NCBI GenBank assembly: GCA_026874595.1
Contig: CM049311.1
Coordinates: 8,779,676-8,843,675 of the forward strand
Reading direction: 5' to 3'
From: Sipunculus nudus
Taxonomy: Eukaryota; Annelida; Sipuncula; Golfingiida; Sipunculidae
Length of the DNA stretch: 64,000 nucleotides
Position 1 is the first letter of the stretch. Every line of letters begins with the position of its first letter. The notes below the pieces were generated by a model. The model saw only the letters and a program-made list of their open reading frames with translations. It ran no database searches and had not been told where the DNA came from. Both the position numbers and the translations under genes were made by a program. Shown one piece after another: positions 1-12,903 of this stretch.

Positions 1-620
1 TTATGACAGGTGGCGCCACCTACGTTCACGTTCACGCTGATGACATCCAAGCATATCTCGGGAACCGTTTGACCGATCAGGAAATAAAATTGATACAAAT
101 GTAGCCCTTGGATTGCTTTATAACATACACAAAAAATGATGGCGCCACCTGTAACAATGTTTGCACAGCGTCTGTCTGTTAGTCTGCCGTGGCCTAAAAT
201 TACTCATTTCTCTGTAGTGGTTCGACATAACTGCCTAAAAATTTGCAGGTTTATACATCGTGGACAGCTTTCTTGATTTTATGACAGGTGGCGCCACCTA
301 CATTCTAGTTAACACTGGACACATCCAAGCTCATATCTCAGGAACCATTTGACCGATTGGGCCAAAATTGTGCATGTGTTTAGATCTCACATAGGTCTTT
401 ATCATACACAAAACTGGAGGGGTTACCTGCAAAGATTTTTGCACAGTGTTTGTCTGTTTGTCTGCCATGGGCAAAAATCGCTCATATACATGTAGTGGTT
501 TGACTTTTCTGCCTAAAATTTTGCAGGTGTATACAACTTGGACAGCTTTCTGGATTTGTGGTAGGTGGCACAACCTACATACACATTTAGGCTGCAGACA
601 TCCATGCTAATATGCAACAT
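1..620. repeat. 278-bp tandem repeat, about 2.2 copies, cut by the window edge
   Basis: The block TTATGACAGGTGGCGCCACC at 1 recurs at 279, and the word TGGACAGCTTT recurs at 261 and 539, both giving a 278-bp period. A third, partial copy runs from about 557 to 620. Each copy contains the palindrome AGGTGGCGCCACCT or a decayed form. There is no coding capacity; the array may extend left of the window. Confidence 0.8.
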
Positions 621-862
621 ACCTCACTCTATTTCCCCTTGCCACTCAATCCATGCCCCACTATCCGATTTTGGCAGATACATGTAGTCACTTGTCGGTT
701 ACCCGTATTCTAGTTTTAAAAGTTTACACATTTTTCTCTATTTTTGAGATATATAAATACAGACTAAATCTTGGCCTGTTGGTTAATCTGTTTGATGCTT
801 CAGTTGAATGGGTATATACTACCATTCTGATGATAAAATTTCCTTTTGCGAATCTCTTCCCA

Positions 863-897
863 GTCAGCTGAGCGTCATGACCCATGGGTCACTTGTT
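863..897 (+). mobile_element. Right end of an H1 (Helentron-like) element
   Basis: GTCAGCTGAGCG at 863-874 is the internal right inverted repeat of family H1. It is followed by the palindrome TGACCCATGGGTCA at 878-891 and CTTGTT ending at 897, as in the copies ending at 12903, 17666 and 25793. No matching left end (AGCTCAGCTGAC) is visible upstream, so the element is truncated; 621-862 may be its remaining body. Confidence 0.65.
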
Positions 898-2981
898 AGT
901 TCACTCTGTGAACTTATGCCATGGCGCAGCGTCCGCCGTCCACTGTCCACTGTCAACTGTCCACCGTCCACCGTCTGTTACCAAATATCTCAACAGCCAC
1001 AGCAGCTACCTTCATGAAACTTTGCAGAATTAATGATCATTGGATGGACATGCAAAAATAAGCTTTTGGTGGCGCCACCTATGTTGACCTACTTTCTGCG
1101 GGACGAAATGGTCTTTTCCACTTCTTCCAAGATAAGTCATAAAGTATTAATATTTTGGCCATCATATCATAGTCAACAGTTCCTTAGAAGAAATGGAATA
1201 ATTTATGTGTAAATTCAGTCAGGTCATTTTCAAGATGGCGTCTCTATGGAACTTCAAATAGTGTCGATCGCAAAATATGACAACTTGATGTGTTTCCATA
1301 CAGGATGTATTGTCTGTTACTGAATATCTGAGGAACTGCTGCAGCCTTCAGTTTCAAATTTCACAGGAATATTGATCATGTGACTGCTCAATGATTTTGA
1401 CCTGCAGGTGGCGCCACCTGTGTGGACCTACTATCTGCGGGATGAAATGGTCTTTTCCACTTCTTCTGAAATAAAGTCATAAAGTATTAATATTTTGGCG
1501 TTCATATCATAGTCAGCAGTTCCTTAGAGTAAGGGGAATAATTTGAGTATAAATTCAATCAAGTCTTTTTCAAGATGGCGTCTCTTCAGAACTTCAAATT
1601 CTGTTGATTGCAAAATATGAAAACTTGATGTGTTTCTATACATGATGTATTGTCTGTTACCAAATATCTGAGGAACTGCTGCAGCATTCAGTTTCAAATT
1701 TCACAGGAATATTGATCATGTGACTGCTCAATGATTTTGACCTGCAGGTGGCGCCACCTTTGTTGACCTACTTTCTGCGGGACGAAATGGTCTTTTCCAC
1801 TTCTTACTAGATAAGTCGCAAAGCATTAATATTTTGGCCTTCATATCATTGTCAACATTTCCTTAGAGGAAGGGGTATAATTTGAGTAAAAATTTAGTCA
1901 AGTCATTCTCAAGATGGCGTCTCTACGGAACTTCAAATTTTGTCGATTGTAAAATTTAACAACTTGATGTGTTTCCATACATGATGTATTGTCTGTTACC
2001 AAATATCTTAGGAACTGCTGCAGCCTTCAGTTTCAAATTTCACAAGAATATTGATCATGTGACTGCTGAATGATTTTTACCTCCAGGTGGTGCCACCTTT
2101 GTTGACCTACTTTCTGCGGGACGAAATGGTCTTTTCCACTTCTTACTAGATAAGTCACAAAGCATTAATATTTTGGCCTTCATATCATAGTCAACAGTTC
2201 CTTAGAGGAAGGGGTATAATTTGAGTAAAAATTAAGTCAAGTCATTCTCAAGATGGCGTCTCTACGGAACTTCAAATTTTGTCGATCATAAAATTTAACA
2301 ACTTGATGTGTTTCCATACATGATGTATTGTCTGTTACCAAATATCTTAGGAACTGCTGCAGCCTTTAGTTTCAAATTTCACAGGAATATTGATCATGTG
2401 ACTACTCAATGATTTTGACCTCCAGGTGGCGCCACCTTTGTTGACCTACTTTCGCGGGACGAAATGGTCTTTTCCACTTCTTACTAGATAAGTCACAAAG
2501 CATTAATATTTTGGCCTTCATATCATAGTCAACAGTTCCTTAGAGGAAGGGGTATAATTTAAGTAAAAATTTAGTCAAGTCATTCTCAAGATGACGTCTC
2601 TACGGAACTTCAAATTTTGTCGATCGTAAAATTTAACAACTTGATGTGTTTCCATACATGATGTATTGTCTGTTACCAAATATCTTAGGAACTGCCTTCA
2701 GCCTTCAGTATCAAATTTCACAGGAATATTGATCACGTGACTGCTTAATGATTTTGACCTGCAGGTAGCTCTACCTGTGTTTAGCTACTTTCAGCAGGCT
2801 GTAATGGTCTTTTCCACTTTTATCCATAATATGTCATTAAGTATTTATTTGTTATAATCTGTCAAAATAGAGTCTCCTCTGAGACTCTTGGACTGATCTT
2901 TCTGAAACATTTTTTTTTTAATCACCTGCCAAAATGCACAGTAATTCACAGAGTGAACCTTAGACCCCTGGGTCTCTTGTT
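898..2981 (+). mobile_element. Complete H2 element: Helentron-like, non-autonomous, with 339-bp modules
   Basis: The left end carries GTTCACTCTGTGAA (899-912). Its exact inverse TTCACAGAGTGAAC lies at 2945-2958, 23 nt inside the right end, followed by the hairpin AGACCC-CT-GGGTCT (2962-2975) and CTTGTT (2976-2981). A GTCCAC-type hexamer tract (931-975) sits just inside the left end. The rest is a tandem array of six modules. No transposase is encoded. The element starts at the base after the CTTGTT of an H1 end. Class (Helitron/Helentron-derived) is inferred from the asymmetric inverted repeats and 3' hairpin. Confidence 0.7.
978..2870 (+). repeat. Six tandem 339-bp modules inside H2
   Basis: The marker GGTGGCGCCACCT starts at 1068, 1407, 1747, 2086 (GGTGGTGCCACC), 2425 and 2764 (GGTAGCTCTACCT): spacings 339, 340, 339, 339, 339. 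The first and last modules are most diverged, as expected for an array homogenised from its centre. The near absence of length change suggests recent amplification. Confidence 0.9.
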
Positions 2982-5900
2982 TTTTTATCCCTCTCTGTAT
3001 GACTAAAGTAAAGATTTATTATCAATTTTTATAACCTTGTACCTTTATATGACTGCATCTTTGGTCATTTTAGATCTTAAATTGGTATAGGAGAATGCAT
3101 CACTACATATATACAGCACGTCATCAATCTTTGTAGTGCCTACTCACAAGTTCCTTCATAAAGATGACATAAGAGTGTTTCTTCAGAAGTTGCAATATAT
3201 CCTTCCAGTATCTTTCATGCCAACTTGGTGACTTACAACAGCAAGTACTAATCAAGAATCAAATCTATAGAATCAGTAAAAGACATGATGCCGTGATACT
3301 GAATATCTATGTTTTTTTTGTAAAGCTGATTAATTCCCCGTCTCCTGTGGGGTTGTTGATTCTGTTATCTGATGCTATTTATCTAATCCAGTGTCCCAGT
3401 CTGATTTTGCTAGATCATTTAGCCAGAAGTAATTGATCTTTAGTGAGAAGTTAACAATGTACAGAATGCTGGGGGGATGGGATGCAGACCAACTGATGTA
3501 CGGTAATGGTATATACATGTCCGCTTTCCAGTCAAAGATACCAACTCCAATCAGGTGTTTAACCATAGAGATTTAAAAAGTAAAAGGCCAGCATTAAAAT
3601 GTGAAAATGTGTTTTGTTCATCCTGTATGAATAGGCACAAGCAGTTTGAGAAAAGCTGGTTGTGTCTTAATCAGGCTCCTGATTCAGTAAGCTAATGATC
3701 TGACCCAAATTTATACTTCTTGATCTGTGAATGGTTATTCTTGCCATAGAGCCGAATCTTGCTGGGTTTCTATAGAACAGCAGCAGCCCATCACATCATG
3801 CATTAGTCCATTGCTTTTTATAAAAAGACCAAGATGCATTTTCGTGATGGATGTGGTCAGAGCTTTACATGAATAAAAAGCCTGATCATTTCAGGTCCCA
3901 TGTTTATGCTTTGAGTGAACTTTGACAGTTTCGCCCTATTGTTACACTCCCAGTCACTGGTAAATGTACCATGGATCATGCTTCCTACTAATGTTTATTT
4001 TAGATATCTCCTCAAAAAGGAAAATTCTTCAGTAGTAATCTACAAAATGTTTTTTATCCATCAGTGGGTAATATTGAAGGGAAAAAAAAATTTTTTTCTT
4101 AGTTTTCCTACACTTATTACTTAATATTCAGCCGCAGCATATGTTTGTTTTCTTGAAATGAGATGAAACTACCTGTCAGAAATTGCATGAACTAAAATGG
4201 TTGAAACAAAAAAATGCTCTGCTCATGAAAGAACAAAACCAGCACAGATTGTTTATAGATTACTTTAAATCATTTTGATTTATATTTAATCTACTCCCTT
4301 AATGAACTCAAGTACAAAAATATATTTTAACAAACAGAGCTTCTTGGCAAAACTAACAGGACAGAAATAGATAGCTTTTAAGGCTTTAACCTGGGTGTCC
4401 TCATGATAAGTGAAATGAAGTATGTTGATTATGACTCAGTGGCCATTATTCTGCAGAGATTAACTCAGAGAAATTTTGTATACAGTTAACTAAAAATTCA
4501 AGAATGATACTTAGCTAAACTTGAAACTTGCTGGCAGTGCTGAGATAACATTTTTTCTGAGATAATCTTCTCCAAGACTCCATTACAGCTATCTTAAAAC
4601 ATAAGAAGGAAGTTTCTCTTTATTTGAATGAACATGTGTTTTTTTTAAATATTAAAATAATATTATTTTCTTTTAATATTGATGAAAGTTAAGAGCTAAA
4701 ATAGGTCAAATGAAAAGAATTTTAGAACAAATTTTGATCTCTAAATAAAGAATTTGTTAAAAATTAATGCATTTAATATTCAGTTGAATAAATGTTTTGT
4801 GGGCCAGGTGGTACACTTTCCATTTCATCACCTTCTAAGCTAGGTGAGAAAATTAAATAATGATAAATGACAGGATGATTAAACAACCATAAAGAATACA
4901 TCCACACAATTAATTGCTGTGTATCTGTCAAAGTAAAGTATTTCCCATTTCAGTTTCCTCGCATTTTTTTCTAAATGAGGTTGTGCCTTAAGGTACTGAA
5001 GTGTAATAAAATCTTTTTTGTTGCTTTGTGTAAATAGATATAATAATCTGCCTCAGTTATGTTCCATACTGCTTTACTGCATAAGTTAACATTATTAACA
5101 ATACATTGAGGTCAGAACAGGCTTTTTTCTGGAAAATAAATTGTTTTCACAGGTTTGTTACAGGTTAATCATGGTACCTTGCTGTTATTTATTCTGATAG
5201 CCTTGAAATAATTCCATAATGCATGAATTGCTACTTTAAAAGGGCTTTGTTTTACAAATTATCAGATGAATGGCTGCTTATCTTTATATGATATCACCTG
5301 ATTTGCACCATAAAAAAAAAATGCTTATGATATGTTAGAGTTTACCTTTTAAAACATAAGGTCGAATGAAATTTAACTCAAATTTTCCATTTTGCTTCTT
5401 GCTAATCTGATATTTCTATCATCAGCTATATGATATGTTTGATGAAAATATCTGGCAAAACGTTCAACAAACTTCATGTCGTCATTAATGGCATTATGAC
5501 TTCAGGTAATCTTGGTATTTCCATGGTGGATTTTTTTCTAATCTTCAATGGGCTGACATGTTTCTCCAGAATATAAAAAATCCCAGGTTTTGTTTTATAT
5601 GGAGAGATAAATTGGCATAGCTTCCCTGGCTGGAGGAGTTTTGAATCATCCTTAAAAAATACAAGGACAAAATGTAGATATTTCTGAGAAGATTAATAAT
5701 CCATGACACTCACCAGTGTTATCAAACTTCCTTGCCTGTACTTGTCATGCTGTTTCTAATGACCCGTAGACTTGTTAATACATGGTCCATCTGGGTATCT
5801 TTTGTACGAGCTATGAGAGAACTCTTCATTTCATGCAATGTCATTTGTGTGACATACAAGAAACAACACAAATCACGTGCTCCGTACAGGACACTGTCAG

Positions 5901-7080
5901 TTAAAATGTCACTCATTATTCCAGATATGTTATTTGAATGGATGTAGTAGTATGTACAATATAGGCTGCACAAAATGTGTGGACTCCTTTCTGATATTTT
6001 GTGTGCATTGATATGCTGAAACATACTTCAAATGAATACAAGCCTATTTTCACTCATGTTTACCACACATATTTCTTCTTTTGTTTGTTTTACCTTTTGG
6101 GCAAAATGTTTGGAAGTTCATCGGCTGTGTCAAATGTAATTAGGAATAAAAGATTGATCAGAGAAGTGGAATAGACCACATAATAATTTCCACAAATTTT
6201 GCTTGTTAGTACTGAACGAAGACCTCGAAACTTTAAAAGTGTTCTGTACCTTTATAGGCCAAACTTAGTATTTTAAATTGTATAGGGTCTAACTTTAGCT
6301 GTTGACTGCATCTGGAGCACTTTCAGATCCACTGATTTGCTAGATGTGGCATATCAAATTGCTTGTGAAATCTGTGCAGTTATTCTTTCAAAGTTATAGT
6401 TTCTTTCCATTTTAAAACTTTTACAAGTGAAATAATATATATTGTAAGACGAAGGTTTATTAATGAATATGAGGAACTTATTGTGTCTAAGTTACTCTTT
6501 GTGATAAAAGCAAATGGTTTTATCTATTTAGAATCAAGGCTTGGTCTGTTTAGGTTTTCTCACAGGAAACCTGATATGTCATGCCATAATTTAAGTTGAT
6601 AGGAATATATATACAATTAAGCAGACTAATGCATTCATCAAGTTAGAAGAGTTCATTATCATGACCTTTTTATGTAATATCTTTGGAAATGAACAACATG
6701 CAGTTATTGAAGAAATTATTTATCAATTTGTGGTGTTTACCTGAGATAAGTCAATTTACTGTCACTACCTTCATTCAGTATTTATTAGATTCAAGTTCCA
6801 GTTAAAGCAAATTTTCCTGTAGAATGTGTAATTATATAAGTGCATAAACAGTACTGATCATGATTTAAAATAATGCTGTGACTGAATGAACACATTAATG
6901 TACACATTATGTTCCTTTAAATGCACTTGAACATATGACTCATATAGCACTTTAAGGTTGTTCAATAACAGTTATTTCCTGTCCAGTGAAATGTGATAGT
7001 GATAGTTTGTAATAGAGTATTAGTTTCTTGTTATGTTGTGTAAACTACTGCTAACCACTACATACAACTCTTGTTTCAAG
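2982..7080. other. Unique AT-rich DNA, no gene seen
   Basis: No repeat family shared with the rest of the window, no recognisable coding or RNA gene. Open frames here are short and have no recognisable motifs. Could be intergenic or intronic. Confidence 0.6.
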
Positions 7081-7118
7081 CTAAGAAATATCTTCTCCAG
7101 CTGTCCCGACTAAGAAGA

Positions 7119-7552
7119 AGGTCAATATGACCTCATTTCTGTAGATTCTGGGACAGATCCAGGTCAATATGACCTTATTACTGTAAATTTTGGGACAGAA
7201 CCAGGTCAATATGACCTCATTTCTGTAGATTCTGGAACAGAACCAGGTCAATATGACCTCATTTCTGTAGATTCTCAGACAGGACCAGGTTGATATGACC
7301 TCATTTCTGTAGATTCTCAGACAGGACCAGGTCAATATGACCTCATTTCTGTAGATTCTGGGACAGAACCAGGTCAATATAACCTCATTTCTGTAGATTC
7401 TTGGACAAAACCAGGTCAATATGACCTCATTTCTGTAGATTCTGGGACAGAATCAGGTCAATGTGACCTCATTTCTGTAGATTCTGGGACAGAACCAGGT
7501 CAATATGACCTCATTTCTGTAGATTCTGTGACAGAATCAGGTTGAGAAAGGA
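7119..7552. repeat. 42-bp minisatellite carrying an AGGTCA-ATA-TGACCT palindrome per unit
   Basis: Ten palindromes start at 7119, 7161, 7203, 7245, 7287, 7329, 7371, 7413, 7455 and 7497, exactly 42 bp apart with no indel. Eight have two perfect half-sites; 7287 has AGGTTG on the left and 7371 has AACCT on the right. An eleventh, decayed start is at about 7539. The rest of the unit is near CATTTCTGTAGATTCTGGGA. Since 42 is divisible by three the array stays open on the minus strand, which is not evidence for coding. Confidence 0.95.
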
Positions 7553-9631
7553 GAATCTTCCTTCATTGTTCAGACCTCTGAAGTCAGTATCACAGAAGAT
7601 CTTTGGACTCTTTTAAAGAACTAGTTGTAAATTTGACAAATCTTTTTTCATATAGTTGGACCAATTTCTTTGGAATCCAGGTTAGTTAATTTTATTTCCT
7701 TGAATTTTGGCATAGAACCACTTGCAAAACAGAATCTCCCTTTACATTGTTAAACAAGGTCAGTGTGGCCTCATTTATTAGGACTCTGAGACAATGCCAG
7801 ATATAAGAGCAATTTTAATAGCAAGTTAACTTTGTACCGTTTCTCTTTGTAAAGTTGATTTATTTCTTTACCAAACTCTTTTATGGGGCCAGGATATGGG
7901 TGACTGTAATTTAATTTGCAAAGCATTGTTATGTTAAATACCATTAAATTCTGTATAAAATATACTTTAAACATAAAACCACAGCAGGCACTTTCACTGT
8001 GAGTGATGGTTAAGAGGACACAATTATAGATAGGGATCACTGCCATCAGCAGTGCTGGGGCTTCAGTGATGTTGTTCTGTCAGGGAACTTAGGAACAAGT
8101 TGGTTATATATGTCACGGTTACAAGGTGTGAGGATTAGAATCAGGCCTGGTGACCCTGGGGACATTATTCTTCTGAGCTAAACCAGCCAGATTGAATCCC
8201 AATTTGGACAGAGAAGAAACACATGGCCCTTTGTCCCAAGAAGGTTATGCTTCAGCACTATCAAGCCGTCAAATCTTGCCCATCTTACAGACTCCATCCT
8301 CCAGCAGGAAGCCATGACTTAAAGCCTCATTAAATTACTCCCAAGCTGTATTATAAATTCAGGGCTGTATTCAAATCTTTTAAGATGAGCTTTATTCACA
8401 TAGAGCTGTGTGTTTCTTCTGTTGAAATCCACATGATTTTCATTTTTCAAACCCAGTCCTTTTTTGCAATTTCTCAGAATCATTCCTGAGTATCCTTTTG
8501 TGTTGTACAGTAATTCCAACATGAGAAATAAGAATTTATGCCATGCCGATTGCATCTCAGATACATGCACAATGAATGAAGGCACTTCAATTTCTTGTCA
8601 TTATTTGTAATCACTATTTTGTCAGAAAAGTAAATTTTTAAATTGAAAACTTTTAAAAGTTCTTCTTCATTCATTCCAACATGTACATGCACGGAGAAAG
8701 AAAGGTTAAGGAGATAACTTGTTTCATGCAATTTAGGCAAAGCAGCCTAATGAAATACCTCTTGACTGGATTTGGCAGTTAAGATCTGAGATAAAGCAGG
8801 AAGTTTAATTACATTTAAATTTCTGAGGATCAGTAGCAAACCATTCTCTCTGAACCAGATCAGCACTGCTTGTAAAGTTCATATCAACACTTTGAACAGA
8901 AGCATTATTTAAGCAAGTAACACATACACTATATCCTTGGACCAGTTTGCCAATATAGACTATTAACACCAGGCAGGTCTTAGTTTGGGTCATTTAAACA
9001 GGGCATTTGACCAAGCTTATTTGCAGAAGCCGCAGGTATTAATCTGGGCTCAGTGACCCAATTACAGAAACTGTATGAAAAAACTTGGGCAGTGTGACCT
9101 AATTTGTGGAAACTTCAGGGCAATATGACCAATTCCAAAAAAAAAGAAAACTTTCAAACTCAAAATAAGAAACTGGAGTAATGTGTAGCCTTTACTGACA
9201 GTAAGGCTCCTAGCCAGTAACAGTATTATCCTCATTAAAACACTATGCGACCCAATTCATAATTTTAAAGTCTTGCACCTTGATGTATTCCTGCTCATGG
9301 ACATAATTCCTTGTATATAAACTGTTACCCTTATGTACTTCTTGCAGTCTTACCCTGGTATTAACCACCTGAACAAAGCCCATCTGGACTTTCCTTGAGA
9401 CAATTACTGTTTTCTTTGTCTTCATGATAAATTTTTTAGAGTAATTATAAAACTTATGAACAATGCTCATCATGGACAGCTGGGATTCTAAATTAATTGT
9501 TATTTCATATTCTGTTAATTAATTCAGTCCTTTTGAAAAAAAGGTCATTTATATTTATTGAATGAACTCCTGGGCTTGACATAATTGAAGTCCTTGGTTT
9601 GGGTGTTCTGCTCTAAAAAATCTCTCTTTTA
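7553..9631. other. AT-rich DNA with decayed relatives of the 42-bp unit, no gene seen
   Basis: Weak copies of the 42-bp unit recur near 7755-7798 (AGGTCAGTGTGGCCT, then an ATTCTGAGACA-like end) and 9040-9135 (several GTGACC or ATGACC words with similar flanks). This suggests an older, larger repeat field. Nothing else is recognised. Confidence 0.45.
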
Positions 9632-10180
9632 TTAGCTCAGCTGACTGTAAGTCATCTGAGCTATAGCGATCACTCTTTGTCTGTCGTCCGTCCGTTAACA
9701 AGGCACAAATCGTTACCACTGGACCTGGAATCTTCTAACTTTACATCCAGAGAGTTCCATGAATAATCTCCTTGGAAACCTATAATTATGTCTCTGTTAC
9801 CCATATTCTTCAAGCTATGGGGCTCCGAAGAACCCCTCAGAATAATGAAAAATTTGATACAAAAGCTCAAGTATCTGAAGAACTAATGCATTGATCACCA
9901 TGGAGTGTTTTATCAGTTTCTGCAGACTGGTGGCACCACCTAAATTAAAAAAAAAATTTAAAACATTTTTTTTTCTCTATTTATGAGACCTTCAAAGATG
10001 CTGCCGTTCCTTAACAGGGCTCAAATTGTAACCATTGGTCCTAGAATCTTAAAAACTTGACATCCAGGGAGATCTGTGGAAAGTCTACTTGGAAACTTGA
10101 ATTATGGTCTCTGTTACCCATATTTTCTGAGCTATGGGGCTTATAACCACCCCTCAGAATATGTCAGTCGGCTGACATTT
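9632..10180 (+). mobile_element. H1 element, left end and two modules, right end not found
   Basis: The left end TTAGCTCAGCTGAC (9632-9645) is followed by a GTCTGTCGTCCGTCCG tract, then two related modules: ACAAGGCACAAATCG at about 9698 and ACAGGGCTCAAATTG at about 10014, roughly 315 bp apart. A GTGGCACCACCT word occurs near 9931. The standard right end is absent before the next H1 copy starts at 10422, so this copy is 3'-truncated or decayed. Confidence 0.6.
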
Positions 10181-10421
10181 TATACAAAAATACATTTTTG
10201 ACATTTTATGTAATAGGTCAGTTCGTGAAACTGTTTTACTGAATGTTTTTCAGTGTATGTTGAGGTTGCAGAAAATGGTAACAGAATGTGTATTGCACAA
10301 TGTCAAACTATCCTTCCGTATATATGAGATCCTTTCAATTTCTATAAACATCCCTGAACATGTTAAACATCTTTTGTATTGAATTATATGTCTGCCAATG
10401 GGAGGTCAGCACCTCAACATT

Positions 10422-12903
10422 TTTAGCTCAGCTGACTATAAGTCATCTGAGCTGTAGTCGTGGCACGTTTCGACACCATTGGACCTACAAATCTGAAATT
10501 TGCCATACAGTTAGATGTCCCAAAAATCTCCTACCATGCCGAAAATTGGGTCATTAGGACTTTGGTCCTTCGAGATAGTCAGGACTCGATTTTTTATTAG
10601 AAATCTATTTTCACACTTCAGGACTGCCTAATATCAAAACCACTCATCTGGTTTTCTTCATATTTACCATAAATATTCCTCTATATAGTTCCTATGTACA
10701 TGCCAGAAATTAAGTCAGTATTATTTCATTTAAAAAAGTAATGGGCCCAAACATAATGGACTTTGTAAAAAAATCAGGAAAGATATTTGGTCACTTAAGA
10801 CCAAAAGTGTTAAAGGTAGGGACTTTTTTTCAGTAATACAACTTTAATTGATCAAAATTTAATTGTATACCAAAAATTAGATCAAAATCTGTTAAATTTT
10901 TTTTAAATATTGGCAAAATATAAAATTGGTACCTTAAATTTTGCCCAAGTTTGACCATGGCATGTTTTTTTCCTGTAAGTACTGTGGATTTAATTTTCAC
11001 AGCATGTTTTTGTTAGCATTTTGTCTGGTAACACCAAAAATTTGAAACCAGTTGATCAAAAACTGTAGATTTTATTCAAGTTTTTAAGCACCATGTCACA
11101 GCTAGTTTACATCAAGCTAGTGTTATGCAGTTTGCTAGAGCTCAGCTCCCCAGCTTCAGCTCTAAGTTCCTTAAATTTAGCATTACATTAGATGTCTCCA
11201 AAATCCCCTACCATGCCAAGAATTTTATCACTAGGACTTAATTCCTTCAAAATATTAATGAAAAACTTAATTTTTCCATTAAAAACCCATTGTTACACTG
11301 TAAGACTGCCTAATATCAAAACCACTGATCTGACTTTGATCATATATAATATACATATTTTTCTATACATTCGCTATGCACATGCCAGAAATGATGTCAG
11401 TCTTGTGTAATTGTTTTCAGTTATGGGCCCAAACATAATGCACTTTTTAAAAAATCAAGAAATATATTTACTCCCTTAACAAGAGGATTGCTGAAGCTAG
11501 AGATTTTTTGTCAGGGATGTAACATTATTTAATCAAGATTCAATTGAATACCAAAATTAGTTCTGAATTTTTCAAATTTTATAAGTTATTAGTATAAATA
11601 TAAAATTAGTACCTTTAAATTTTGCCTAACTTTGACCATGGCACGTTTGTTTCCTGAGAGCACTGTTGATATAATTTTCATATCATGCACACATAAGGAT
11701 TTCATCTTTGTAGTTTAGAAAAATGAAAGAAATTGGCCAAATATTGTAGCTTTTATTAATGTTTATATGAGACCATGTCAGACCCAGGCTTAATCCAGCC
11801 CCTCTTCAGTCACCTGTATGTTGACCTTGTTGACCTTTCATCAGATTATGCATGCTTGAGCGAAGCATACACTGGGGCAGCCAGGCAGCTAATGCCCAGC
11901 CACAGTTGATCCAGGTGTCCAACCCAACTCATCTAGTAGTTGTTTTGAAAAACAACATAACAATAAACAATAAATTAATAATTTTGTATTGTTTTTTTTA
12001 TAACAAATTAAAGAAAAATTAATAGAAAAGGAATTTGTTAGTTGATGAGTAACAGAAAATTAACTTGCAGTTACTGATGATGTAAGAATCTTGTATGGAT
12101 GGATAGAATGTCAATGTCAATGTTATTCCAAATAACACCATGCAGTCACCTATGGTATTTTTCAGTGAAATTTTGATGATAAAAAAATAAATCATATTAT
12201 TCATTACTAATCATTAGGGATCATATGAAGGAAATTAATGTGATAGACAAAGATGCAGTTGATAATAATAATCTAGATTCCTACTGTGTCTAGTGTGTAG
12301 ATTGATGTGAAAGTAGTCCAAAGTGAATATATTACATTTATTTTTTTTTAATATAAATAAAAGTCATAAAACCAGGTACTTATGATCATTATTTAAATTT
12401 GTGAATTTTGTATATTCTGGATTCTCAACATTTTCAGGTAAAAATGAAAGTATTTAAATACCAGTGCAGATACTTTCAAAATGTATTCATGAATGCATTC
12501 ATGAATATATTCTATAATATTATTTCAATAATCATTTCAGTTATATTTTATTTAAAAAAATATGATTTTCTTATTATTTTGTTTAATAAAAATTATATTG
12601 GCACAATATTTGTTATTAAATTTTAATAAATAGTTAAACTCTTTTATAATATGTGCTGCTTATAAATTATATGGCCAAGTCAAAATCTGTGTAACAATAG
12701 CACTCCATTTGTTAATAAAATAAATGAAATCAATCCACTTCCCTGTCTCCAAAGATACTATCAAAATCATACACAAGCTAAACACCAACAACTCATAATA
12801 AAGCTCATATTTATTACCACACAAAACAAGCATGTGCCTCTTTCCCAAATCATATTTTTATCATATATAACAGCTGAGCGCCGTGACCCATGGGTCCCTT
12901 GTT
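10422..12903 (+). mobile_element. Full-length H1 element, about 2.48 kb
   Basis: Left end TTTAGCTCAGCTGAC at 10422-10436; right inverted repeat CAGCTGAGCG at 12871-12880, palindrome GACCCATGGGTC at 12885-12896, CTTGTT ending at 12903. It holds two tandem modules about 682 bp apart (GACTGCCTAATATC at 10622 and 11304). Its right part (11945-12903) is shared with 16610-17666. No coding capacity for a transposase was seen. Confidence 0.65.
12484..12507. repeat. 24-bp perfect palindrome
   Basis: TATTCATGAATG followed directly by its exact reverse complement. The same 24 bp is at 17244-17267 in the sister element, so it belongs to the element and has been kept intact in both copies. Confidence 0.85.

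Noticed and set aside
7081-7419. 112-codon minus-strand open frame with a 14-residue repeat
   Set aside because: It is the 42-bp minisatellite read in a frame that stays open because 42 is a multiple of three. There is no gene context or recognisable domain.
7119-7540. CRISPR-like regular spacing of palindromes
   Set aside because: Units are directly adjacent with no unique spacers, and the window is eukaryotic.
9632-9660. tRNA-type A box (TAGCTCAG) at H1 left ends, suggesting a SINE
   Set aside because: No B box follows at the right distance, there is no poly(A) tail, and the word is the H1 inverted repeat with a matching right partner.
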